Counted from the first letter of the stretch, positions 16,940 through 28,005 are shown. The stretch is 64,000 nucleotides of DNA from Sulfitobacter sp. S223 (GCF_025143825.1 NZ_CP083560.1:1612001-1676000), one strand, 5' to 3'. Program-made: numbers and translations. The notes: a model not told the origin generated them from the letters alone.

Positions 16940-17266
16940 ATGCAAAATCTAATCAAATCGAGCCTTCTCATCGCAGCACTTGCTGTGCCAATGACACCCC
17001 TTTTTGCTACACAGGCAATGGCTGATAAGAACGGCAACAACCGCGGCCTCGCTTTAGGGCATCAGGTAAAATCGGAACGAGGACGTGGACACCAAAAGCA
17101 TCACTCGGTTGGCCATCGATTTAACAAGAAAGATGTTGTGATCATAAGTAATTGGCGTGAAAGAGGGCTGCCGCGTCCGGGCCGCAACGAGATTTACGTC
17201 GTAGACCGCGACGATATTTACCTCGCGACAGCCGCAACGCTTGTCATAAAGGCGCTGATGAATTGA
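16940..17266 (+). CDS. RcnB-like small periplasmic protein
   Basis: A 108-residue protein with a signal peptide (LIAALAVPMTPLFATQAMA) and a basic, His-rich mature part. Its end, RERGLPRPGRNEIYVVDRDDIYLATAATLVIKAL, follows the RcnB/nickel-cobalt regulator-type pattern in shortened form (usually GLP-P--G--WV--D-D-LLVA--TG-I). RcnB acts in the periplasm on nickel/cobalt homeostasis in enterobacteria; many alphaproteobacterial relatives have no known role. No metal exporter is adjacent. The family call is moderate. Confidence 0.65.
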   Translation: MQNLIKSSLLIAALAVPMTPLFATQAMADKNGNNRGLALGHQVKSERGRGHQKHHSVGHRFNKKDVVIISNWRERGLPRPGRNEIYVVDRDDIYLATAATLVIKALMN

Positions 17267-17347
17267 TCCGCGACAACGGCTTTGCTGCCACTATGCAGTG
17301 GATCGTCTGGCAATGATCCAGGCGTAACGGTTTGCCGTGGAGCCTCA

Positions 17348-17382
17348 CAAAAAACGCCCGCGCAAAATCTTGCGGGGGCGTT
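17348..17382 (-). terminator. Intrinsic terminator of eno
   Basis: On the minus strand, an imperfect 12-bp GC-rich stem (17382-17371 with 17364-17353) is followed by a T-run (17354-17349). It lies about 50 bases past the enolase stop, in the position and with the shape of a rho-independent terminator. Confidence 0.8.
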
Positions 17383-17433
17383 CATTTTGTCAAATCCTAA
17401 CCTGCCCAAGTGCCTTAAAGGCAGGGCGCAGAA

Positions 17434-19652
<2,219 letters not shown>

Positions 19653-19730
19653 GCAACCTCATCCCCAAGTTTCGCGTTGGTGATGCGCCTTTCAGGCTGG
19701 CTGTGCAAGGGGCAGGGTGATAGCGATTTG

Positions 19731-20780
19731 ATGATGAACAGCTTTTTCGACAGCTCGCCGATCGGGCGAACCCTGATCACGCTTGTCGTTGCGGCGGCTG
19801 GGGCGGTGCTGGCCTATTGGCTGAACGTCCCCGTCTACATGCTGACCGGTCCTGCCATGGCGGTAAGTCTTGCAGGGCTTGGCGGACTGCGGGTTGAGAT
19901 TGATCCGCGGTTTCGTGATGTCTGTTTTGTGGTGCTCGGGTTAACGGTCGGCGCGGGATTCAGCGCCGAGGCACTGGCGACGATGGTGCGCTGGCCGCTG
20001 GCTTTTGGTGTTATTTCACTGCTGACGTGGGTCACAATGCTCACCTGTCGTGCGGTGCTGGAGCGCGGCTTTGGCTTTGCCCGTGATACGGCGCTTCTGG
20101 CTGGCGCGCCCGGGCATCTGAGCTTTGTGATCGCAATGGCTGAAAGCAGCGGGCGTGACGTGGTGCGCATTTCTGTTACGCAATCAGTGCGGCTGCTGCT
20201 GCTGACACTGGTGGTGCCGTTTGTTGCGTTGGCCATGGGCGTGGATCTGAGCGGGGCGGTCACACCCCAAGGCACAGCTTGGCCGCTGTGGGTGCTGGTC
20301 ATTCTGGCCGGTCTGGCTGTGATTGCATCGCGGCTGCTGAACCGCTGGCGGGTGCCTGCGCCACTACTGATCGGCGCGATGCTGGTCACCGGGGCATGGC
20401 AGCTTGGCGGTGTATCCGAAGGGGTGATGCCGCTATGGCTGGCGCTTCCTGCCTATGTGGCGCTGGGGGCGCTTATCGGTACGCGGTTCTCTGGTATAAC
20501 GGCCGATGATTTGCTGCGCAACTTGGCCGCAGGGCTGGCAATATCGGCGGTTGCGGTGGTGGTCGCGGGCATTGCGGCTGTGGCGGTTGCCGCTGCGCTA
20601 GGGATGCCCGCCAGCCATGTGCTGCTGGCCTTTGCGCCAGGAGGGCTAGAGACAATGATCGCCATGGGCGTGGTTCTTGGTGTTGCGCCGGGGTTTGTGG
20701 CTGCGTGCCACATTACCCGTCTGATGGTGCTCAGCGTGCTTCTGCCAGTGATGGCGCGCGACCGTTCCGCGCGCCGCTAG
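19731..20780 (+). CDS. AbrB family transporter (putative ammonia monooxygenase-like membrane protein)
   Basis: A 349-residue membrane protein of the AbrB family, named from loose similarity to ammonia monooxygenase. Two AbrB duplication units are visible: AYWLNVPVYMLTGPAMAVSLAG with LGLTVGAGFSAEAL and DTALLAGAPGHLSFVIAMAES in the first half, and a matching ASHVLLAFAPGGLETMIAMG and GFVAACHITRLMVL in the second. The function is not established. The ATG at 19731 is preferred, though its ribosome site (CAGGGTG) is rather far. It is divergent from the EamA gene. Confidence 0.8.
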   Translation: MMNSFFDSSPIGRTLITLVVAAAGAVLAYWLNVPVYMLTGPAMAVSLAGLGGLRVEIDPRFRDVCFVVLGLTVGAGFSAEALATMVRWPLAFGVISLLTWVTMLTCRAVLERGFGFARDTALLAGAPGHLSFVIAMAESSGRDVVRISVTQSVRLLLLTLVVPFVALAMGVDLSGAVTPQGTAWPLWVLVILAGLAVIASRLLNRWRVPAPLLIGAMLVTGAWQLGGVSEGVMPLWLALPAYVALGALIGTRFSGITADDLLRNLAAGLAISAVAVVVAGIAAVAVAAALGMPASHVLLAFAPGGLETMIAMGVVLGVAPGFVAACHITRLMVLSVLLPVMARDRSARR

Positions 20781-20783
20781 GCC

Positions 20784-21503
20784 TTAGTCGCGTACCCTCA
20801 CGCGGGGATCATGATCCCTATTCGTGAACTCCAGACGCGGCATTGCTTTCACCAGCCCACTAAGCTTTGCGTGGCCATAGGTGCGTGTATCAAAATCGGG
20901 ATGGGCCGCGCGCAACGCCAAGCCAATAGCGGCAAGCGAAACCCACTCTTCCTCCGTATCGCAGCGGTCAATCGCGTTGCGCACCAACTGGTAGGCGCGG
21001 TTCATGTCAACTTTGGCATTCGACGGTGCTGAGGCTTCGCCTGACTCGTTTTGGTCTTTCAGGTTTTCGACAAAAATAAACCGATTGTAGACGTTGCGCA
21101 GGGCCGGGTTGGTCTTTTCCTCGCCGATCCCGATAACTGTGAGGCCATCTTCGCGCAGGCGATTGACCAGCGCTGTAAAATCACTGTCTGACGATACGAT
21201 GACGAAGGCGTCGAATTTCCCTGAATGAAGAATATCCATCGCGTGAATAACAAGGCCGATGTCTGTGGCGTTCTTGCCGGTAGAGTTCGAGGTTTCCTGA
21301 TGCGCGACAAGCCCAAGTTCGTGAATGGGTTCTTTCCAGCCTTTGATGTGGGGATTGGACCAGTCACCATAGACGCGGCGCAGGGCAGGTTCACCGATCG
21401 TGGCAACCTCGCGCATGATGTTGGCTGCATGTTTCGCTGGCACATTATCGGCGTCAATCAAAACAGCAAGCAGTGGGCGATCTCGGTCTTCGCGTAGGGG
21501 CAT
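20784..21503 (-). CDS. NYN-domain RNase-like protein with LOTUS/OST-HTH tail
   Basis: A 239-residue protein. The N-terminal 150 residues form a PIN-like NYN domain with acidic catalytic positions in LAVLIDADNVP, KNATDIGLVIHAMD and VIVSSDSDFTALVNRLRE, followed by VIGIGEEKTN. The C-terminal ~75 residues (YQLVRNAIDRCD, WVSLAAIGLALRAAHPDFDTRTYGHAKLSGLVKAM) match the LOTUS/OST-HTH fold that binds RNA. The pair is typical of LabA-like proteins, presumed RNases in RNA decay. It converges with the AbrB gene, with only three bases between the stops. Confidence 0.88.
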   Translation of the reverse strand: MPLREDRDRPLLAVLIDADNVPAKHAANIMREVATIGEPALRRVYGDWSNPHIKGWKEPIHELGLVAHQETSNSTGKNATDIGLVIHAMDILHSGKFDAFVIVSSDSDFTALVNRLREDGLTVIGIGEEKTNPALRNVYNRFIFVENLKDQNESGEASAPSNAKVDMNRAYQLVRNAIDRCDTEEEWVSLAAIGLALRAAHPDFDTRTYGHAKLSGLVKAMPRLEFTNRDHDPRVRVRD

Positions 21504-21795
21504 CGGGGGTCCTTTCGGTGTTACAGTTTACATAGGACGCCGCGTCGCAGTTGGCCATGGCCGTTGACTTATCCAGCGCAAAGCCCCATGTGATGCTCAA
21601 GGCGAGCCTTCTGCCGCGTGAGCAGGCTGTGGATTTGATCCGCATACGCAAGGTCGCCCTTTGTTCCCAAAATCACGCGTGGGGCAGACGCATCCGGACA
21701 GGGGCTGGGCATTTGGCCCGCACCTGTGATCCGGTCATGCGCACCACGATGATAAGCGCGCGGGCAGGGCCCGCAGCGCGGAAAAAGAGATATAG

Positions 21796-23127
21796 ATGAG
21801 CGATTTCGACATGATGGACCTGCCAAAGACGCTGACAAAGCGGCTTGCGGCGATGGGTCTCAACGAGCCTACACCGATCCAGAAACAGGCGATCCCACAC
21901 GGGTTGAATGGCCGTGATGTGATGGGTCTTGCCCAAACGGGTACTGGTAAAACAGCTGCATTTGGCATTCCGCTGATAGCACAGATGCTGCAAATGGAAG
22001 GGCGCCCGAACCCTAAGTCCGTGCGCGGTCTTGTGCTTGCCCCCACACGTGAGCTGGCCACCCAGATCAGCGTCAACCTGCGCAGCTTTTCCGAAGGCAC
22101 TGCGATCAAGGTGGCGATGGTTGTTGGTGGACAGAACATCAACACGCAGATCAAACGCCTGCACCCGGGCGTAGACATTCTGGTGGCGACACCCGGCCGT
22201 CTGCTTGACCTGATGGACCGTCGCGCAGTGCGCTTGGACGAAGCGCGCTTTCTGGTGCTTGATGAGGCCGACCAGATGCTGGACATGGGCTTTATCCATG
22301 ATCTGCGCAAGATTTCCCAAGTGCTCCCGAAAGAGCGCCAGACGTTCCTTTTCTCGGCGACCATGCCAAAGTTGATGAACGAGATTGCCAACAGCTATCT
22401 GCAAAGCCCGATCCGTATCGAAGTCTCGCCTCCGGGCAAGGCGGCGGACAAGGTGACACAAGAGGTGCACTTCATCGCTAAAGCAGAGAAAAAGAACCTG
22501 CTGGTAGAGCTGCTGTCCAAACATATGGACGAACGCGCGCTGGTTTTCGGCCGCACCAAGCATGGCTGTGAAAAGCTGATGAAGGATCTGGTCAAGGCGG
22601 GCTTTAACGCCGCCTCGATCCACGGCAACAAATCCCAAGGTCAGCGCGATCGCGCCATTGAGGCGTTCAAAAAGGGTGAAATCACCGTGCTTGTGGCCAC
22701 CGATGTGGCGGCGCGCGGCCTTGATATCCCTGACGTGAAGCACGTTTATAACTATGAGCTGCCAAATGTGCCGGACAACTACGTTCACCGCATTGGCCGG
22801 ACAGCACGTGCCGGCAAAGACGGCGCTGCGATCGCTTTTTGCGCACCCGATGAAATGGGTGAACTGATTGATATCCAGAAGACGATGGGCATCCGAATTC
22901 CGGTGGCTTCCGGCCGCGTGTGGGAAAGCCATGAAATCCCCGCCAAACCAAAGCAGCAGGGGCGCGGTGGACGCGGTCGTGGCGGCGGTGGCGGCGGGCG
23001 CCCGCAAGGTGGGGGTCGTCCTCAGGGGGCTGGTGGCGGCGGTGCCAAGCCTGCTGCAGGGGCAAAGCCCGGCGGCGCACGTCGTAGACGGCGCAGCGGT
23101 GGTGGTGGCGGCAGTTCTGCTGCTTGA
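21796..23127 (+). CDS. DEAD-box ATP-dependent RNA helicase (RhlE-like)
   Basis: A 443-residue RNA helicase. The Q motif is at the start (GLNEPTPIQKQAIP), then AQTGTGKTAAFG (Walker A), PTRELATQ, TPGRLLD, VLDEADQMLDMGF (motif II), SATMP, then domain 2 with VFGRTKHG, VATDVAARGLDIPDV and HRIGRTARAG (motif VI). The tail from about residue 385 is Gly/Arg/Pro-rich and probably an RNA-binding RGG-like extension. It unwinds RNA in ribosome assembly or mRNA decay. A strong terminator follows. Confidence 0.95.
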   Translation: MSDFDMMDLPKTLTKRLAAMGLNEPTPIQKQAIPHGLNGRDVMGLAQTGTGKTAAFGIPLIAQMLQMEGRPNPKSVRGLVLAPTRELATQISVNLRSFSEGTAIKVAMVVGGQNINTQIKRLHPGVDILVATPGRLLDLMDRRAVRLDEARFLVLDEADQMLDMGFIHDLRKISQVLPKERQTFLFSATMPKLMNEIANSYLQSPIRIEVSPPGKAADKVTQEVHFIAKAEKKNLLVELLSKHMDERALVFGRTKHGCEKLMKDLVKAGFNAASIHGNKSQGQRDRAIEAFKKGEITVLVATDVAARGLDIPDVKHVYNYELPNVPDNYVHRIGRTARAGKDGAAIAFCAPDEMGELIDIQKTMGIRIPVASGRVWESHEIPAKPKQQGRGGRGRGGGGGGRPQGGGRPQGAGGGGAKPAAGAKPGGARRRRRSGGGGGSSAA

Positions 23128-23148
23128 TAACACCATCTAGAATTGGAA

Positions 23149-23175
23149 AAGGCGCCCCAAGGGGCGCCTTTTTTG
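23149..23175 (+). terminator. Intrinsic terminator after the RNA helicase gene
   Basis: AAGGCGCCCC pairs with GGGGCGCCTT as a tight palindrome (23149-23170), followed by a T-rich run (TTTTTGTTTTG). This is a classic rho-independent terminator 22 bases past the helicase stop. Confidence 0.9.
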
Positions 23176-23204
23176 TTTTGCGTGAATGGTTTGCGCGCGT
23201 TGTC

Positions 23205-24074
23205 TTAGGTGTAAAGTGACGCGACACCGAGCTGTGCATGGATATCATTCACCTTAGCAGGCTGGAGACCGAACGCGCTGGCCAGCTTGTGCAGGTATTG
23301 CGCTTCGTCCTGTGTATCCAGATCAATGGCAACAACGCTCATCGCATAAACTTGCTGGCCCATGCCGTCAGGCGTGTTCGCAACCAGACCGTCGATGTCG
23401 ATAGGTGCGCTCAACTGTGCCTGAACGAATGCGGCTTCTTCTGCGTCAACATCCCCCAACTGGCCCAGCAGCTTTTCCTTTTCTGCATCGTCGAACGTGC
23501 CATCTGATTTGGCGGCTTGAATCATTGCAGACAGCATCAGCGCGGCAGCGGCTTCCTGATCTTGAGACGGCTCGATTGGCGCCTCTGGTGTTTGGTCAAA
23601 CTGTGAGTTCAGCACAGCGCCAAAGCTCTGGTCGTTTTGTGCAGGGGCCTTGGCCACAGCACCACCCAGACCGCCCAGCAGACCACCGGCACCTGCGGCC
23701 CCGGCCAGACCGCCCAGCAATCCGCCCAAACCACCCTGAGAGCCGGCACCGCCTTGCGCGCCGCCGAGGCTCTCGAGCAGGCCGCCCAAGCCGCCGCTAC
23801 CTGTGCTGCCGCCTGCGGCACCGCCGCCCAAAAGGCCGCCCAGCATATCCTGCAAACCGCCCGCACCACCGGCACTACCACCTGTGAGGCCACCAAGCAT
23901 GCCGCCCAAGCCGCCGGCACCACCAGCGCTGCCACCGGTCAGGCCACCCAGAAGTCCGCCCAGACCACCAGCTTGGCTTGTACTGCCACGCTGGCCGTTT
24001 TTCATCATGGCGCTTGCGCCTTTTGCAACAGCAACGCCTACGGCCACTTTCGCCAATGTTTTCATAAGGCTCAT
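23205..24074 (-). CDS. DUF533/TerB-like protein with Gly-rich repeats
   Basis: A 289-residue protein in three parts. A short hydrophobic start (VAVGVAVAKGASAMM) may be a membrane anchor or poor signal. Residues ~35-145 are almost only Gly, Leu, Ala and Ser, including an 18-residue unit repeated in tandem at 36-53 and 54-71. Residues ~170-289 are a DUF533/TerB-like helical domain (MLSAMIQAAKSDGTFDDAEKEKLL, then YAMSVVAIDLDTQDEAQYLHKLA). DUF533 proteins such as YebE are inner-membrane proteins of unclear, sometimes envelope-stress, function. It is alone on the minus strand. Confidence 0.85.
   Translation of the reverse strand: MSLMKTLAKVAVGVAVAKGASAMMKNGQRGSTSQAGGLGGLLGGLTGGSAGGAGGLGGMLGGLTGGSAGGAGGLQDMLGGLLGGGAAGGSTGSGGLGGLLESLGGAQGGAGSQGGLGGLLGGLAGAAGAGGLLGGLGGAVAKAPAQNDQSFGAVLNSQFDQTPEAPIEPSQDQEAAAALMLSAMIQAAKSDGTFDDAEKEKLLGQLGDVDAEEAAFVQAQLSAPIDIDGLVANTPDGMGQQVYAMSVVAIDLDTQDEAQYLHKLASAFGLQPAKVNDIHAQLGVASLYT
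23862..23969 (-). repeat. Two tandem 54-bp coding repeats inside the DUF533 gene
   Basis: Residues 36-53 and 54-71 of the DUF533 protein are near-identical 18-residue Gly-rich units differing at one position (Leu/Met), encoded by adjacent 54-bp stretches. A partial third unit (GGLQDMLGGLLGG) follows. This is a place where replication slippage could change protein length. Confidence 0.7.
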
Positions 24075-24218
24075 CTGTGAGACCTCCCTTCAGTGAATCA
24101 TTCGTGTCTCACCCTTGCATATTTTCGGGGTGCGGTGTGCGGGGAAAAGACCGTAGCGGTACGCATTGACAATTCTTCGCCTGTCGGCGCTGTTGGCAGG
24201 ATGCAACGTAAATCCCAT

Positions 24219-25088
24219 ATGGACGCCTTTGGCGCGGTGGCCCTGACAGCCTTTGCTGTGCATCTGGCATTCAATCAGGTGGTGATCAAAGTCACAGGTG
24301 GCGGGTTCAGCCCCGTATTCGCGGCTGGCGTGCGGTCGGCGGGTGCCGTTCTTGTTCTGTTACTATGGATGTACTTGCGCGGCGTCTCTTTTCGGATGCC
24401 GCGCTCTGTGCTGCCTTGGGCCATTTTGTCAGGCGTTTTATTCGCGATCGAATTCATATGCCTTTACACTGCACTGGACCTCACCACGGTGAGCCGGTCT
24501 TCTGTGATTTTCTATTCAATGCCGTTGTGGCTGGCATTGGCCAGTACTGTATTGCTGCCGGATGAGCAGCTCACGCGTCGTAAGGCATTGGGTTTGGTGC
24601 TGGCATTCGGCGGTGTCATTCTGGCGCTTTCGGACCGTACCGGCGGAGAGGTCAGCTGGACCGGCGATCTGCTGGCGTTGTTTTCAGCCCTTTGTTGGGG
24701 CGGGATTGCCCTGTTGGTGCGGGTGACGCCCCTGTCCGAGGTGCCGCCAGCGCAACAGTTGATCTCGCAAGTTCTTGTCTCTGCGCCCATTCTCTTGCTG
24801 CTGGCACCGCTGTTCGGGCCGCTTTTGCGGGATGTGCAAGCGATCCACTTGTGGGGGATGGCCTTTCAGATCATCGCAGTGGCAAGCCTTGGGTTTCTGG
24901 CGTGGTTCTGGCTGATGAAGCAATATCCGGCCAATTCGGTGGCATCGTTCAGCTTTATCTCGCCTGTGGCATCTGTCTTGATGGGGTGGTTGCTGCTGGG
25001 TGAGCAGGTCGCGCCCTCAATCTGGGGCGCGCTTTTCTTGGTTGCCGTTGGCATCACCCTGATCAATCGCCGTCCGCGCGCTGCTTAG
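24219..25088 (+). CDS. EamA/DMT-family transporter
   Basis: A 289-residue inner-membrane transporter with ten predicted helices in two EamA repeats: AFNQVVIKVTGGGFSP and LDLTTVSRSSVIFYSMPLW in the first, and AWFWLMKQYPANSVASFSFISPVASVLMGWLLLGE in the second (each quoted part is a typical EamA landmark). It probably exports a small metabolite. ATGs at 24201 and 24219 are both possible; the latter starts MDAFGAV, as in relatives, but neither has an ideal ribosome site. It converges with selO, whose stop overlaps its end by 4 bases. Confidence 0.83.
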   Translation: MDAFGAVALTAFAVHLAFNQVVIKVTGGGFSPVFAAGVRSAGAVLVLLLWMYLRGVSFRMPRSVLPWAILSGVLFAIEFICLYTALDLTTVSRSSVIFYSMPLWLALASTVLLPDEQLTRRKALGLVLAFGGVILALSDRTGGEVSWTGDLLALFSALCWGGIALLVRVTPLSEVPPAQQLISQVLVSAPILLLLAPLFGPLLRDVQAIHLWGMAFQIIAVASLGFLAWFWLMKQYPANSVASFSFISPVASVLMGWLLLGEQVAPSIWGALFLVAVGITLINRRPRAA

Positions 25089-26494
25089 GTCCCGCAAAAA
25101 GTTGCCGGTACAATTTCCGACAGCGCCGGAGGCGTGGCTAAATCCAGATCGGTCAGTGTGTAGGGCGTGGCAAGTGCCGTCATCAACCGTTCGAACGGGG
25201 CCAGATCGCCTGTCACGGCTGCTTTAATCATCTGCTCCATCCGGTGATTGCGCGGGATCACGGCAGGGTTGGCCGCGTTCATGACTGCTTGCGGATCATG
25301 CTCTGCGCTGATGCGTGCGACATGCTGATGAGACCATGCCTGAAAGGCAGCGCGGTCGGTGAACTGGTCCTGCGCGCTATCGCCCGACAGGGCGCGGAAG
25401 GTGTTGGTGAAATCAGCCCCGTCTTTTTGCATAAGATCCAGCAAGGACTGGATCAGCTCGGCATCTTCGGGGTTGGGCGTCGCTATCCCGATCTTGGCTG
25501 CGAAGCGTTTCAACCACGCTTCCTCGATTTGCTCTGGCATAGCGTGGATAATCGCTGTGGCTTCCTCAAGCGCTGCATCCTTGTCCTCGAACAACTGTAT
25601 CAACGCGGTTGCAAGCTGAGCCATGTTGAACATCAGCATGTTGGGCTGGTTGCCGTAGGCATAGCGGGCCTGCCGGTCAATCGACGAAAACACGCGGCCC
25701 ATGTGGAATTCATCCATGAACGCACAGGGGCCGTAATCAATCGTTTCGCCTGCGATGCTGCAATTGTCAGTGTTCATGACCCCGTGGATGAATCCCACCG
25801 ACATCCATGCCGCCACCAGTTCCGCCTGTTTGGCACAGACATGGCGAAGCAGGTCCATCGGCCCTGACGCCTGCGGATAATGGCGGGCGATGGCGTAATC
25901 TGTCAAAGTTTGTAGCTCGGCCGTCTGGCCGCGATGGGCAAACACCTCGAAGGTGCCAACCCTTAGGTGGCTAGAGGCGACACGGGTAAGCACGGCACCG
26001 GGCAACATGCCTTCTTCACGCAGGATATCCTCGCCTGTGGCAACGGCAGCCAATGCACGGGTGGTGGGGATGCCAAGTGCGTGCATCGCCTCTGAAATCA
26101 CGTATTCACGCAGCACCGGCCCCAACCAAGCGCGGCCGTCTCCGCCGCGTGAATAGGGCGTGCGGCCTGAACCCTTTAGTTGAATATCACGGCGCAAGTT
26201 ATTGGTATCTAAAACTTCTCCAAGAAGGATCGCCCGACCATCGCCCAGCTGCTGGTTATAGTTTCCGAATTGATGCCCTGCATAAAGCTGGGCCAGCGGT
26301 TCCGCGCCCTGGGGTACAGAGTTACCGCTGAATGCTTGCGTGACTTCAGCGATATCATCTATCTCTATTCTTAAGAGCTTTGCCAAATCCCTGTTAAATG
26401 CCAAAAGCTTGGGAGCCTTAACAGATGTCGGTGACAGCTTTGTATAGAAGGCATCGGGGAGGGAAGCATAGCTGTTGTCGAAAGGAATGTGCAT
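25085..26494 (-). CDS. selO: SelO/YdiU protein adenylyltransferase
   Basis: A 469-residue SelO pseudokinase-fold enzyme that attaches AMP to protein Ser/Thr/Tyr. Visible landmarks are FNRDLAKLL, LYAGHQFGNYNQQLGDGRAILLGE, LKGSGRTPYSRGGDGRA, RVASSHLRVGTFEVFA, and the catalytic MNTDNCSIAGETIDYGPCAFMDEF stretch with its two Asp positions. The C-terminus ends TFCGT; the Cys aligns with the selenocysteine/cysteine tail of the family and could form a regulatory disulfide. It is the last gene of an operon with a nucleoside hydrolase and an acetyltransferase (12-base gap). Target proteins are unknown. Confidence 0.93.
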   Translation of the reverse strand: MHIPFDNSYASLPDAFYTKLSPTSVKAPKLLAFNRDLAKLLRIEIDDIAEVTQAFSGNSVPQGAEPLAQLYAGHQFGNYNQQLGDGRAILLGEVLDTNNLRRDIQLKGSGRTPYSRGGDGRAWLGPVLREYVISEAMHALGIPTTRALAAVATGEDILREEGMLPGAVLTRVASSHLRVGTFEVFAHRGQTAELQTLTDYAIARHYPQASGPMDLLRHVCAKQAELVAAWMSVGFIHGVMNTDNCSIAGETIDYGPCAFMDEFHMGRVFSSIDRQARYAYGNQPNMLMFNMAQLATALIQLFEDKDAALEEATAIIHAMPEQIEEAWLKRFAAKIGIATPNPEDAELIQSLLDLMQKDGADFTNTFRALSGDSAQDQFTDRAAFQAWSHQHVARISAEHDPQAVMNAANPAVIPRNHRMEQMIKAAVTGDLAPFERLMTALATPYTLTDLDLATPPALSEIVPATFCGT

Positions 26495-26506
26495 GGCGTG
26501 GCTTTC

Positions 26507-26956
26507 TCAAAGGCGTTTGGACATGAACATATAGTTCTCGCGCGGCGAAAATCCCGCGCGGCGATAAAGTTTCAATGCCGCGGCGTTGTCTTTATCAACT
26601 TCCAGGTGGATTGCGCGCAGGCCTGCACCCGCCAATGCGCGCGGCAGGGCGATCAGCGCCTCGGAGGCAATCCCGCGTCCACGCACACCGGACCGGATAT
26701 ACAGTTCGTCCACAATGCCATCCAGACCGCCGAATTCGACAGACCAGCCAAAGGTAATGACGATGTAGCCAATAGGCGCACGGGGCGGGCCTATCAGATA
26801 GGCGCAGCCATGCGGAACGCCTGAAAGCAGTGGGAGAACACCTGCCTTGCGCGACTCTTCTGTCGATTTTATGCCAGCTTCTTGATGGAACGCAGCCACC
26901 AATGGCAGGACCTTGTCCAGATGATCAGGGCCAGCGAGGGTCAGCGCCGCGCTCAC
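26507..26956 (-). CDS. GNAT family N-acetyltransferase
   Basis: A 149-residue GNAT enzyme. Motif A lies in VDELYIRSGVRGRGIASEALIAL, followed by AIHLEVDKDNAAALKLYRRAGFSPRENYMFMSK, the typical GNAT C-terminal signature. The start is GTG, overlapping the TGA of the upstream nucleoside hydrolase gene (GTGA), which argues for translational coupling. It lies between nucleoside hydrolase and selO. The substrate is unknown. Confidence 0.87.
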   Translation of the reverse strand: MSAALTLAGPDHLDKVLPLVAAFHQEAGIKSTEESRKAGVLPLLSGVPHGCAYLIGPPRAPIGYIVITFGWSVEFGGLDGIVDELYIRSGVRGRGIASEALIALPRALAGAGLRAIHLEVDKDNAAALKLYRRAGFSPRENYMFMSKRL

Positions 26957-27894
26957 AGGCGGGCCAACCTTTCGGTCAGCAGGGTGAAAAAACCGTCAGC
27001 GTCTAGATCGCCCATAAAGGTTGCGTTGGGCTCGCGGCCTGAAACGCGCCACCAATCGGCCACGGTCATCCCCATCGTTAGTTCCGAAGTCGTTTCGACC
27101 TCGACGTTGATATGCCGACCTTTGAAAAGATCGGGCTGGATCATGTAGGCCGTCACGCAAGGGTCATGCAGCGGGGCACCGGTGGACCCGTATTTCTCCT
27201 TGTCGAAACGTTCAAAGAAATCGGTCATCTCGGCCACCGCGACACCCACAGGCGTGCCAAGCGCGCGGAAGGCATCGTTGCGCGATTGCGTGACCAGCGC
27301 CTTATGTGTCACATCCAGCGGCATCACAACAATAGGTGCGCCACATTTGAACACAATATCAGCAGCTTGTGGGTCAACGTAGATGTTAAATTCAGCAGCG
27401 GGTGTAATGTTGCCCCCTTCAAAATAGCCACCACCCATCAGCACGATCTTGGCTATGCGCGTGGCAATGTCGGGCGCTTTTTGCAGCGCGGTCGCAATGT
27501 TGGTCAGTGGACCAAGCGGGCACAGGGTTACGGTGCCAGGCGCATAAGTGCGCAGCTGGTCAATGATGAAGTCCACAGCGTGACCTTCGGCCAAGGGCAT
27601 GGTTGGATCTGGTAGCGTGGGGCCATCAAGGCCGGTTTTGCCGTGCACATGCTCGGCGGTGACCAGTTCGCGCCCCAATGGGCGGTCGCAGCCTTCATAG
27701 ATGGCGACATCCGTGCGGCCGGCCAATTCACACACAATCCGTGCGTTTTTGGAGGTCAGATCAAGAGGCACATTGCCTGCAACGCAAGTAATACCCAGAA
27801 GGTCGATCTCTTCAGGGCTAGCGAGCGCCAGTAGAATCGCCACGGCGTCGTCCTGTCCGGGGTCTGTATCAATGATAATTTTGCGCGGTGGCAT
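26953..27894 (-). CDS. Inosine-uridine preferring nucleoside hydrolase
   Basis: A 313-residue nucleoside hydrolase splitting nucleosides into base and ribose. The hallmark Asp cluster is IIIDTDPGQDDAVAILLAL at the N-terminus. GITCVAGNVPLDLTSKNA, LCPLGPLTNIATAL, VLMGGGYFEGGNITPAAEFNIYVDPQAA (in parts) and APLHDPCVTAYM with the late Asp complete the active site. The ATG at 27894 is chosen because the 51-codon upstream extension is basic and Cys/Pro-rich. It is first in the operon followed by an acetyltransferase and SelO. The role is nucleoside salvage. Confidence 0.93.
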   Translation of the reverse strand: MPPRKIIIDTDPGQDDAVAILLALASPEEIDLLGITCVAGNVPLDLTSKNARIVCELAGRTDVAIYEGCDRPLGRELVTAEHVHGKTGLDGPTLPDPTMPLAEGHAVDFIIDQLRTYAPGTVTLCPLGPLTNIATALQKAPDIATRIAKIVLMGGGYFEGGNITPAAEFNIYVDPQAADIVFKCGAPIVVMPLDVTHKALVTQSRNDAFRALGTPVGVAVAEMTDFFERFDKEKYGSTGAPLHDPCVTAYMIQPDLFKGRHINVEVETTSELTMGMTVADWWRVSGREPNATFMGDLDADGFFTLLTERLARL

Positions 27895-28005
27895 GGGGAT
27901 ATTCCTTGGAGCGGTGTTTTGCGCACACTCGCAAGGCGCAAGCGGCTTGTCCAGCGGTGAGCAGACGCTTGCGCAAGGGGGCGCTGATTGGATAAGCCTG
28001 TCAGC

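Noticed and set aside
21673..23136. A 487-codon minus-strand frame over the RNA helicase gene
   Set aside because: Antisense to a helicase with all motifs intact; rich in Cys, His and Gln as typical for shadows.
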